48,936 nucleotides of DNA from UBA8752 sp002172485 (GTDB lineage Bacteria; Bacteroidota; Bacteroidia; Flavobacteriales_D; Sanyastnellaceae): contig JBELJZ010000019.1 in assembly GCA_042089915.1 (NCBI GenBank), forward strand, positions 1 to 48,936. Direction: 5' to 3'. A program made the translations under genes and the position numbers. Under the pieces are notes generated by a model. The model was not told the origin of the DNA. It ran no database searches and saw nothing but the letters and a program-made list of their open reading frames with translations. Each line of letters begins with the position of its first letter. The first letter of the stretch is position 1. Shown in pieces: positions 33,527-41,938 of the stretch.

Positions 33527-34773
33527 CAGAACTTCCGGACGATCACCGATGCGTTGTGGCCTCCGAAGCCGAAGGTGTTGGACAACGCGGCACGGACAGG
33601 GCGCTCCTTCTTCTCATTGAACGTGAAGTCGAGGTCCTGATTCAAGGCCGGGTCCGGATCGGTGGAATTGATGGTCGGCGGAATGACATCCTCCGTGACC
33701 GCCATGATGCACGCCAGCGTTTCGATGGCGCCAGCCGCCCCCAGCAAGTGGCCCGTCATGGACTTGGTGCTGGAGATGCTCAGTGACGTGGCGTGGTCTC
33801 CGAAGACTTCTTCGATGGCCTTGACCTCGGCGATGTCACCCAGCGGGGTGGACGTGCCGTGGACATTGACGTAGTCGAGTTCGTCCGGGGACATTCCTGC
33901 GTCATCCAAGGCTGCGCGCATCACATTCCGAGCGCCCAACCCTTCCGGGTGTGGGGCTGTCAAGTGGTGGGCATCCGCAGAGGCGCCACCGCCCATCACC
34001 TCACAGATGATGTTCGCGCCGCGTGCTTGGGCGTGCTCGAGGGACTCCAAAATGAGGGCCCCAGCGCCTTCACCCAGGACGAATCCGTCCCGGTGCAAGT
34101 CGAATGGGCGGGAGGCCACTTCGGGCTCCTCGTTGCGGGTGGACAACGCCTTCATGGCGCTGAATCCACCAATGCCGGCCTCGACCACGGCGGCTTCTGC
34201 GCCGCCCGTCACCATGGCGTCCGCCTTCCCGTAGCGGATGGCATTGAACGCATCAATGATGGCGTTGGTGGCGCTGGCGCAAGCCGAAACACAGGCGTAA
34301 TTGGGTCCACGGAAGCCGTACTCCATGCTGATGTGACCGGCGGCGATGTCGCCGATCATCTTCGGGATGAAGAACGGGTTGAAGCGCGGCGTCCCGTCGC
34401 CTTCGACAAAGTTCTGGATCTCGTTCTGGAAGGTGAGGATGCCACCGATGCCACTGCCGAAGATGACCCCCACCCGATCCGAGTCGGGATTGGCTTCAGC
34501 CAGTCCGGAGTGCGCGACCGCTTGGCGCGCTGCCACGATGCCATACTGAGCGTACGGATCGAGCTTGCGCTGCACCTTTCTGTCAAAGTGTTCGGCAACG
34601 TCCCAGTCTTTCAGCTCGCAGGCGAACTGCGTCTTGAACTTGGACGCATCGAAGCGGGTGATGGCACCCGCTCCGCTGACACCCCGCTTCAGGGCGTCAA
34701 AAAAGGTAGGAACGTCGTTGCCCAACGGAGTCAGGCAACCCATTCCCGTGACGACGACACGGTTCAGCTCCAT
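33526..34773 (-). CDS. fabF: 3-oxoacyl-ACP synthase II
   Basis: 415 aa condensing enzyme that extends acyl-ACP with malonyl-ACP in fatty-acid synthesis. Catalytic triad: C165 in ACVSACASA, His in VNVHGTSTPLGD and His in SMTGHLLGAAG. N-terminal RVVVTGMGCLTPLGND is typical. It begins 7 nt after acpP, its carrier protein, and is coupled to rnc. KAS II activity, including temperature-dependent chain extension in other bacteria, is inferred from the family. Confidence 0.96.
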   Translation of the reverse strand: MELNRVVVTGMGCLTPLGNDVPTFFDALKRGVSGAGAITRFDASKFKTQFACELKDWDVAEHFDRKVQRKLDPYAQYGIVAARQAVAHSGLAEANPDSDRVGVIFGSGIGGILTFQNEIQNFVEGDGTPRFNPFFIPKMIGDIAAGHISMEYGFRGPNYACVSACASATNAIIDAFNAIRYGKADAMVTGGAEAAVVEAGIGGFSAMKALSTRNEEPEVASRPFDLHRDGFVLGEGAGALILESLEHAQARGANIICEVMGGGASADAHHLTAPHPEGLGARNVMRAALDDAGMSPDELDYVNVHGTSTPLGDIAEVKAIEEVFGDHATSLSISSTKSMTGHLLGAAGAIETLACIMAVTEDVIPPTINSTDPDPALNQDLDFTFNEKKERPVRAALSNTFGFGGHNASVIVRKF

Positions 34774-34780
34774 GCGGGGC

Positions 34781-35014
34781 TTACTTCGCGTTTTCGATGT
34801 ACTCGATGGCTTGGCCGACGGTGCCGATCTTCTCGGCTTGGTCGTCCGGAATGGCGATGTTGAATTCCTTCTCGAATTCCATGATCAACTCGACAGTGTC
34901 GAGGGAGTCCGCCCCGAGGTCGTTGGTGAAACCAGCGGCGTCGTTCACTTCAGAGGCATCCACGCCGAGCTTGTCGACGATGATGGCGGTCACTTTTTCG
35001 CGGATATCAGACAT
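34781..35014 (-). CDS. acpP: Acyl carrier protein
   Basis: 77 aa, acidic, helical. The 4'-phosphopantetheine attachment Ser is S37 in GADSLDTVEL. It carries growing acyl chains for FabF and others. Leader: TTACTTTG at 35040-35047 lies 25 nt upstream, and a TTG-N16-TACGTTTC pair lies further up (35116-35142); either could be the promoter. Its A+T-richer upstream gap suggests a separate strong promoter from the nitroreductase gene. Confidence 0.97.
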   Translation of the reverse strand: MSDIREKVTAIIVDKLGVDASEVNDAAGFTNDLGADSLDTVELIMEFEKEFNIAIPDDQAEKIGTVGQAIEYIENAK

Positions 35015-35159
35015 GATTTGTTGTGTTGCGAATGCGGTGCAAAGTAAATGCGTCCTTCACCAACTCTGTGCCCCTGTTTTCCCCATTGATGGAAACTTCC
35101 ACAATCGAGGGGTGGGAAACGTAGCAATCCATTGAAAAACAATCGATTAGCTCTCGTTT

Positions 35160-35846
35160 TCAGCCGGATTCAGGTGGATAATGGAAGAGAATTTCGTTGA
35201 ACGGTTTGCGCGAAAGCTTCGGCACGGTGGCATTCTCCGCCGGCCAGCCCACGGGAATATTGAGGAAGGCGCGCTCATTTTCCGGACGCTCGAGGAGCTC
35301 CGCCAGAAAATTCATGGGCGACGGCGTGTGGGTGAGCGCCGCAAGTCCAGCCTCGTGCAGTGCCGCCAGCAAAAACCCCACCGCAATGCCGCAGCTCTCC
35401 TGCACGTAATAGTTGGGGTTCTTCTCCCCCGTCTCCTCATCCCGGTCGTACACCTTGCGGAAGACGATGATGAGGGCGGGCGCCTCCTCGATGAACGGCT
35501 TGATGTGGTCCGTTCCAAGAGGTTCGAGGTCGTCGAGCCATTGCTGGGACATCCGGCCGTGGTAGCTCCGATATTCCTCTTCCTCCACGGCCATGCGGAT
35601 GCGACGGCGCAATTCAGGGTCGGTCACCAAACAGAAGCACCACGGCTGCTTGTGGGCGCCACTTGGTGCGGTGCCCGCAATCTGGATGGCCCGCTCCAGC
35701 AGGTCGAGGGGGACAGGGTCCGTACTGAAATGGCGCACGCTGCGCCGGCCGTCGAGGTGGGCATGCAACGCGGAGAGCCGAGCGCGCATCTCGTCTTCCG
35801 ACAGCCTCGGCAAGGCATAGGGAATGTGGCCGTCGCGCTCCGTCAT
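35160..35846 (-). CDS. Nitroreductase-family flavoprotein (iodotyrosine-deiodinase-like)
   Basis: 228 aa. FMN-binding RRSVRHFSTDPVPLD and GTAPSGAHKQPWCF at the N-terminus, then EESCGIAVGFLLAALHEAGL and the block THTPSPMNFLAELLERPENE followed by PVGWPAENATVPKLSRK, which resemble the iodotyrosine deiodinase-like branch rather than NfsB. It should be an NAD(P)H- or flavodoxin-linked FMN reductase; the substrate is unknown. ATG overlaps the stop of the ABC ATPase gene (ATGA), an unexpected partner. Confidence 0.82.
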   Translation of the reverse strand: MTERDGHIPYALPRLSEDEMRARLSALHAHLDGRRSVRHFSTDPVPLDLLERAIQIAGTAPSGAHKQPWCFCLVTDPELRRRIRMAVEEEEYRSYHGRMSQQWLDDLEPLGTDHIKPFIEEAPALIIVFRKVYDRDEETGEKNPNYYVQESCGIAVGFLLAALHEAGLAALTHTPSPMNFLAELLERPENERAFLNIPVGWPAENATVPKLSRKPFNEILFHYPPESG

Positions 35847-36604
35847 CCCCCCCGGAGTTTGGCGCGGATGTCGCGCATCAGGTCCGACGCGTAGACGAAT
35901 TCATCCAACGCCGATACGCCACTGTCCAGGATGCCCTTCCGGTCTCCGTGCCACGCCACGCGGCCTTCGTGCAGGAAGTGGATGTTGTCGCCGGTTTCGA
36001 TCACACTGTTCATGTCGTGGGAAATCACGACCGTGGTCGTGTTGTACTCGCGGGTGAGCTCGTGGATCAGCTTGTCGATGATGATGGCCGTCTGGGGGTC
36101 CAATCCCGAGTTGGGCTCGTCGCAGAACAAGAACCGCGGCCGACCCACGATGGCCCGGGCCAGCGCCACCCGCTTCTGCATGCCCCCGGAGACCTCCGCA
36201 GGAAACCGGTGTTCAGCCCCCTCCAATTCCGCGCGTTTGAGGCACTCCATGGCCCGCTCCCGCCGCTCCTCGGCGGTCATGTCAGAGAACATCTGCAAGG
36301 GAAACTCCACATTCTCCAGCACCGTCATGCTGTCAAACAGGGCCCCGCCTTGGAACAGCATGCCGATCTCCCGGCGGACGGCCTCGCGGCCTTTGCGGTC
36401 CAGTCCGGAAAACACGATGTCCCCATACCGCACGGTCCCAGCGTCGACTTCGAGCAGCCCCACGATGCACTTGGTCAGCACGGATTTGCCAGAACCACTT
36501 CTTCCGATGATGAAGTTGACCTGACCTGGGTGGAACACCGCATCGATGCCGTGCAACACGTCCTTCTCCCCAAACGACTTGGACACCCCTTCGACCCGGA
36601 TCAT
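35843..36604 (-). CDS. ABC transporter ATP-binding protein, MlaF-like
   Basis: 253 aa. Walker A GRSGSGKSVLTK, signature VSGGMQKRVALARAI, Walker B RFLFCDEPNSGLDP and H-loop VVISHDMNS are intact. It pairs with the MlaE-type permease whose stop overlaps this start (ATGA), forming the inner-membrane part of a retrograde phospholipid transporter that maintains outer-membrane asymmetry. The substrate-binding MlaD (MCE) gene, usually adjacent, is not in this window. Confidence 0.9.
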   Translation of the reverse strand: MIRVEGVSKSFGEKDVLHGIDAVFHPGQVNFIIGRSGSGKSVLTKCIVGLLEVDAGTVRYGDIVFSGLDRKGREAVRREIGMLFQGGALFDSMTVLENVEFPLQMFSDMTAEERRERAMECLKRAELEGAEHRFPAEVSGGMQKRVALARAIVGRPRFLFCDEPNSGLDPQTAIIIDKLIHELTREYNTTTVVISHDMNSVIETGDNIHFLHEGRVAWHGDRKGILDSGVSALDEFVYASDLMRDIRAKLRGG

Positions 36605-37338
36605 GTCAGCAGCAGTTGGGTGATCACGAGGTTGGCGACCATGACGATGACGACGCTGTACACCACCGCCTTCGTGCTCGACCGGCCCACTTCGCGTGCG
36701 CCCCCGGAAGTGTGGTAGCCGTGATAGGCGCTCACGCTGGTGATGATCAACGCGAAGACGCAGGTCTTGATGAGGGCGTAGGCCACGTCGAAAGCCCGGA
36801 AGTCCACTTGAATCCCGTATTTGAAATCGGCGAAGGTGCTGAGCGCCGCGAAGTCGCAGATGAAGGCTCCTGCGCCGATGCCCAGCACCATGGAAATGAT
36901 GACAAGGAAGGGGAAAATCAGCAGTGCGGCGAGCAACTTGGGCAAGACGAGGTGGGACACGCTTCGGACCCCCATGACTTCCAATGCATCAATCTGTTCT
37001 GTCACCTGCATCGTCCCGATTTGAGAGGCGATGTTGGACCCCACTTTTCCGGAGAGGATGACGGGAATGATGGTCGGGGCGAACTCGAGGATCATCGTCT
37101 GCCGAACGGTGAATCCAATGGTGTAAGCCGGAATCCAACCGCTCACCTGGTGTGCCGTTTGAATGGCAATGACCGCGCCCATGAAGAGGCTCAGCAAGGC
37201 CACAATGCCCACGCTCTGAACGCCGATGGCCTCCAATTCGACTAGGGTCGCCTGGGCGAAGACGCGTCCTTTCTGCGGTCGGCGCAAGGCCTCCGCGAGA
37301 AAACTGAAATAGCGTCCGATGTGAAGGAGGATGCCCAT
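36601..37338 (-). CDS. MlaE-family ABC transporter permease
   Basis: 245 aa from ATG 37338, 10 nt after a TACCTTCG box; the frame runs on to 37401 but across the promoter. Several membrane helices, including IVALLSLFMGAVIAIQTA and LLIFPFLVIISMVLGIGAGA, and the family's conserved EFAPTIIPVILSGKVGSNIASQIGTM region (residue block after VRQTMIL) and EQIDALEVMGV loop. Works with the MlaF-like ATPase encoded next. Confidence 0.9.
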   Translation of the reverse strand: MGILLHIGRYFSFLAEALRRPQKGRVFAQATLVELEAIGVQSVGIVALLSLFMGAVIAIQTAHQVSGWIPAYTIGFTVRQTMILEFAPTIIPVILSGKVGSNIASQIGTMQVTEQIDALEVMGVRSVSHLVLPKLLAALLIFPFLVIISMVLGIGAGAFICDFAALSTFADFKYGIQVDFRAFDVAYALIKTCVFALIITSVSAYHGYHTSGGAREVGRSSTKAVVYSVVIVMVANLVITQLLLT

Positions 37339-37348
37339 GCGGTGTGAA

Positions 37349-37356
37349 CGAAGGTA
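37349..37356 (-). promoter_or_regulatory. -7 box TACCTTCG, mla-like operon
   Basis: TACCTTCG, 10 nt before ATG 37338. A TTC, not TTG, lies 21 nt upstream of the box. Confidence 0.5.
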
Positions 37357-37570
37357 CGGAGCCGGCCGGGCGATGATGAAGGACATTGCGATGCAGAACA
37401 CCCATCAATGTCCACGGCCCGGTTCCCCCCACATTCACACCATCGATCGGCGGCAAGGTCCCCGACCGACGCGGCGCAACGCAAGCCAGCCCCGATTGCG
37501 ACAGCATACATCTCGACATACACGTCACCGCACCACGCAACTCCGCGTGGTGCGCTGCGTTTGGCGCGGT
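37357..37570. other. Intergenic region between manC and the mla-like operon
   Basis: About 214 nt without a credible gene; small open frames here lack any recognisable product. It holds the hairpin at 37529-37554 and the upstream part of the mla-like promoter. Confidence 0.6.
37529..37554 (-). terminator. Perfect hairpin downstream of manC
   Basis: CGCACCACGC, a 6-nt loop, GCGTGGTGCG: a perfect 10-bp stem starting 17 nt after the manC stop. No U run follows on either strand, so it is a terminator candidate of unusual form or an mRNA 3'-end stabiliser. Confidence 0.5.
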
Positions 37571-38665
37571 TCAGACGAGGGGTTCGCCCTTTTCCGTCTT
37601 CAGGCGGGCCACCATTTGCTTGACCCATTGCTCCTCATTGCGCGGACAAATGAGCAACGCGTCCGGCGTGTCCACCACAATGAAGTCCTCCAGTCCTTTG
37701 GCCACGACGAGCTTCTTGCCCTCCGCCGCCACCATCAGGCCTTGGGTGTCCTCTTGCATGAGGGTCGCGCCGGTGACGGCGTGGCCGTCCGCATCCTTGT
37801 CCAGCTTGTCGTAAAGGGATCCCCAGGTTCCGAGGTCGCTCCAACCGTACTCGCCGAGCACCACGCCCACATTGGGCGCTTTCTCCATGATGCCGTAGTC
37901 GATGCTGATGTTTTCGGCGGCACCATAGATGGCCCGCACGGCTTCGTCCTCCCGGTCCGTTCCGAGGTCGGCCTTGTGCTCTTCGAAGAGGGCGTGCAAG
38001 TCGGGAAGTTGGTCCTCGAACCGGTCAAGGATGGTCTGCACCGACCACACGAAAATGCCGGCATTCCAACAGAAGTCACCCGATGCGATGAACTGCTCGG
38101 CCAACTCCAGATGCGGCTTCTCTGTAAAAGTCTTCACTTGGCGCAACCGCGCGTCCTCGGCACCGGGCAAGTCCTCAAACTGAATGTAGCCGTACCCCGT
38201 ATCGGGCCGGGTCGGCGTGATGCCCAGCGTCAACAGTTGGTTGGTCTCCGACGCCCGGCCAACTGCGACCTCCAATACATCGAGGAAGCCCGCCTCGTCC
38301 TCGATGACGTGGTCGGCCGGAGCCACCACCATGGTGGCGGAAGCGTCTCGGGCTGCGATGCGGTGTGCCGCGTAAGCCAAGCAGGGGGCGGTGTTGCGCA
38401 TGAAGGGTTCGCACAAGACCTGGTCCTCGGGCATGCCCGGAAGCTGGTCCAGGATGTCCTGCTTGTACCTCCCATTGGTCACGATGTACGTGCGCTCCAG
38501 CGGAATGCGGGAGGACAGCCGGTCGGCCGTCATCTGAATGAGGGTCCGCCCGCGGTCGAGGATGTCGAGAAATTGCTTCGGCCGTGCCGAACGGCTCATC
38601 GGCCAGAAGCGGGACCCGACGCCGCCGGCCATGATGACGGCGTAAGTGTGGTCTTGGTGGGCCAT
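37571..38665 (-). CDS. manC: Mannose-1-phosphate guanylyltransferase
   Basis: 364 aa from ATG 38665. It makes GDP-mannose from mannose-1-P and GTP, for polysaccharide and glycan synthesis. Nucleotidyltransferase signature AGGVGSRFWPMSRSARPKQF, sugar-site motif FTEKP, and WNAGIFVW and DYGIMEK stretches typical of the family. It is the short form without the C-terminal isomerase domain. Its start lies 29 nt after a TATCTTCG box inside the preceding small gene. Confidence 0.93.
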   Translation of the reverse strand: MAHQDHTYAVIMAGGVGSRFWPMSRSARPKQFLDILDRGRTLIQMTADRLSSRIPLERTYIVTNGRYKQDILDQLPGMPEDQVLCEPFMRNTAPCLAYAAHRIAARDASATMVVAPADHVIEDEAGFLDVLEVAVGRASETNQLLTLGITPTRPDTGYGYIQFEDLPGAEDARLRQVKTFTEKPHLELAEQFIASGDFCWNAGIFVWSVQTILDRFEDQLPDLHALFEEHKADLGTDREDEAVRAIYGAAENISIDYGIMEKAPNVGVVLGEYGWSDLGTWGSLYDKLDKDADGHAVTGATLMQEDTQGLMVAAEGKKLVVAKGLEDFIVVDTPDALLICPRNEEQWVKQMVARLKTEKGEPLV

Positions 38666-38873
38666 GGCGCAGTGGAGTTGTGCGGAATTTGCCTCGAAGA
38701 TACCCCGCGGCGCGCCTGTACCTCCATCGAGAACGAGGGGCACGTCTTGCACTTCGGCTTGCGCTTGCGCTTCGGACGGTGCACGTAGCGGTGCGGACTG
38801 CAATCCGCCATCAGGAATGCCAAGGCGGCGAGGCCCAGCACCACCGCAGGTCGGCTTGGCCGGACAATTCCGC

Positions 38874-38877
<4 letters not shown>
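38596..38877 (-). CDS. Small basic protein, putative lipoprotein, coupled to fumC
   Basis: 93 aa from ATG 38877, which overlaps the fumC stop as ATGA. The N-terminus (PAVVLGLAALAFLMADC) looks like a lipoprotein signal, although Asp just before the Cys is unusual. A short basic segment follows (RPKRKRKPKCKTCPSF). After that the frame stays open for about 45 residues of low complexity and overlaps manC by 70 nt, so the C-terminal part is doubtful. I do not recognise a family. The coupling and signal argue that it is translated; the long overlap argues against it. Confidence 0.42.
38695..38702 (-). promoter_or_regulatory. -7 box TATCTTCG, manC
   Basis: TATCTTCG 29 nt before the manC ATG, inside the small putative lipoprotein frame. 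Confidence 0.45.
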
Positions 38878-40265
<1,388 letters not shown>

Positions 40266-40282
40266 GGAAATGGAATTCGGGA

Positions 40283-41389
40283 TCAAGCTTCTTGCGCAGT
40301 CCGTGTGGCTGCGGCGTGCATGAGGTTGGCCTTCAACATGGCCTCGATGTCGCCGTTGAGGACGGCATCGGTGTTGGACGTCTCGTAGCTCGAACGGAGG
40401 TCTTTGACCATTTTGTATGGCTGGAGTACGTAAGAGCGGATCTGGGAGCCCCACTCGATTTTCTTCTTGCCCGCCTCGATTTCGGCACGGGCCTCGTTGC
40501 GCTTGGCCATCTCCATTTCGTAGAGCTGGGACTTCAAGAGCTGGATGGCCTTCTCCTTGTTGCCGAGCTGGGAGCGCGTCTCGGTGTTGTCGATGATGAT
40601 GCCCGTCGGCTTGTGGCGAAGGCGGACACCGGTTTCCACCTTGTTTACGTTCTGACCACCGGCTCCGCCCGAGCGGAAGGTGTCCCAGGTGATGTCGGCC
40701 GGATTGACCTCGATTTCGATGCTGTCGTCCACGAGGGGGTAGACGTACACCGACACGAAGGAGGTGTGGCGGCGGGATTGTGAATCGTACGGGCTGATGC
40801 GCACCAGCCGGTGCACACCGTTTTCGCCCTTGAGCATGCCAAAGGCATAGTCGCCATCGACCTCCATCGTGATCTGCTTCACACCAGCCACATCGCCGTC
40901 CTGACGGTCAATCTCCTTGACCTTGAAGCCAGCCTTGTCGGCATACATGGTGTACATGCGAAGCAACATGCCGGCCCAGTCGCAGGACTCCGTGCCTCCT
41001 GCACCTGCGGTGACCTGCACCACGGCATTCAAACCGTCGGCCTCATCGGACAGCATCTGCTTGAATTCGAGCTCTTCGATGATCTGAAGCAGGTCCGCAT
41101 GCTGGGATTCCACCTCTTCCTCCGTGCTCTCGCCTTCCTTGAAGAACTCGAACAACACCTGCAGGTCTTCCACTCCCGTTTCGGCCTTTTCGAATGCGTC
41201 GATCCACGCCTTCTTGCCCCGCATCCGACGCATGACCTTTTCGGCCTCCTTGGCGTCATTCCAGAACTCGGGATCCTGGGTCAATTTCTCATCCTCCTGG
41301 ATGTCGATGCGCTTCTGCTCGATGGCGAGGTATCCGCGCAAGGCCTCGATGCGGTCCCGGGCGGTTTGGATCTGGTCGGCATTCAGCAT
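40283..41389 (-). CDS. prfB: Peptide chain release factor 2, without programmed frameshift
   Basis: 368 aa from ATG 41389. It releases peptides at UGA and UAA. The GGQ hydrolysis motif (SGGAGGQNVNKVET) is present; the codon-recognition loop reads SPY (RISPYDSQSRRHTSF) where E. coli has SPF, usual in this phylum. At the site where many bacteria have CUU UGA and a +1 frameshift (LRGYL-D), this gene reads straight through as LRGYLAIEQ, so autoregulation by frameshifting is absent. A TAACTTTG box that overlaps the recX stop lies 6 nt before the start. Confidence 0.95.
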   Translation of the reverse strand: MLNADQIQTARDRIEALRGYLAIEQKRIDIQEDEKLTQDPEFWNDAKEAEKVMRRMRGKKAWIDAFEKAETGVEDLQVLFEFFKEGESTEEEVESQHADLLQIIEELEFKQMLSDEADGLNAVVQVTAGAGGTESCDWAGMLLRMYTMYADKAGFKVKEIDRQDGDVAGVKQITMEVDGDYAFGMLKGENGVHRLVRISPYDSQSRRHTSFVSVYVYPLVDDSIEIEVNPADITWDTFRSGGAGGQNVNKVETGVRLRHKPTGIIIDNTETRSQLGNKEKAIQLLKSQLYEMEMAKRNEARAEIEAGKKKIEWGSQIRSYVLQPYKMVKDLRSSYETSNTDAVLNGDIEAMLKANLMHAAATRTAQEA

Positions 41390-41395
41390 GGTGGG

Positions 41396-41403
41396 CAAAG
41401 TTA
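41396..41403 (-). promoter_or_regulatory. -7 box TAACTTTG, prfB
   Basis: Exact TAnnTTTG match, 6 nt before ATG 41389. Its TAA is also the stop codon of recX. Predicted leaderless. Confidence 0.55.
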
Positions 41404-41850
41404 GTCGGCGTCAGCCGCCTCGACAGCCCGAAGCGCGCAATCGATGGAAAACCCCTTGCGGGCCATGGCCGCGATGGCCTTCTCCCGTGAGGCATCCGGC
41501 CGCAACCGGCGCCAATTGGTGGCCGCCCGTCGCGCGGCTTCTTCAATGGCCCCCGGTCCTTGGTCCGACAGCGCCCGCCTCGCCTCGTCCCCGGAAATCC
41601 AGTGCACTTGGGTCAACGCCGAGAGGATCTTGGCCGGGCCCCAATTGCGGAAGGTCAAATGGTCGTGGGTGAAGGCGTCAGCAAACCTGGCTGGATTGAC
41701 ATACCCTTCTTCGAGGAGCTCGTCCAAGACGTGGTTGTACTGATCGGCGGCTCCCCAGTCCGACAACTTCCGACGAACCTGTTGGGGGGACCTTTCGGCC
41801 CTCGCGCACCAGTGTCGTATCTTCGAAGAGACGTCAAATTCTTTACCCAC
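41401..41850 (-). CDS. recX: Regulatory protein RecX
   Basis: 149 aa from GTG 41850, 5 nt after a TAGCTTCG box. The frame is open up to 42132, but that part is antisense to the DUF349 gene and has no RecX similarity; ATG 41880 lies upstream of the box. Typical RecX helical repeats: IRHWCARAERSPQQVRRKL, QYNHVLDELLEEGYVNPARFA, and a C-terminal KAIAAMARKGFSIDCALRAV. RecX limits RecA filament growth. Located upstream of prfB with only 11 nt between them. Confidence 0.82.
   Translation of the reverse strand: MGKEFDVSSKIRHWCARAERSPQQVRRKLSDWGAADQYNHVLDELLEEGYVNPARFADAFTHDHLTFRNWGPAKILSALTQVHWISGDEARRALSDQGPGAIEEAARRAATNWRRLRPDASREKAIAAMARKGFSIDCALRAVEAADAD
41818..41825 (+). promoter_or_regulatory. 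-7 box TATCTTCG, DUF349 gene
   Basis: TATCTTCG lying inside the 5' part of recX on the opposite strand, 113 nt before ATG 41939. It implies a leader of about 105 nt that is antisense to the recX start. Confidence 0.4.
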
Positions 41851-41855
41851 CGCGC

Positions 41856-41863
41856 CGAAGCTA
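41856..41863 (-). promoter_or_regulatory. -7 box TAGCTTCG, recX
   Basis: TAGCTTCG, GCGCG, then GTG 41850. The box decides the recX start. Predicted leaderless. Confidence 0.5.
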
Positions 41864-41938
41864 CTGCCGACAGCGCGCATCCCATTGCCATTTGCAAACC
41901 ATCGGGAACGCCCGGTGCCTCCAATCAATGCCCCTGCC

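Noticed and set aside
37242..37628. 128-codon minus-strand frame between manC and the permease gene
   Set aside because: Crosses the manC end, the hairpin and the permease promoter; composition is not protein-like and no motif is seen.
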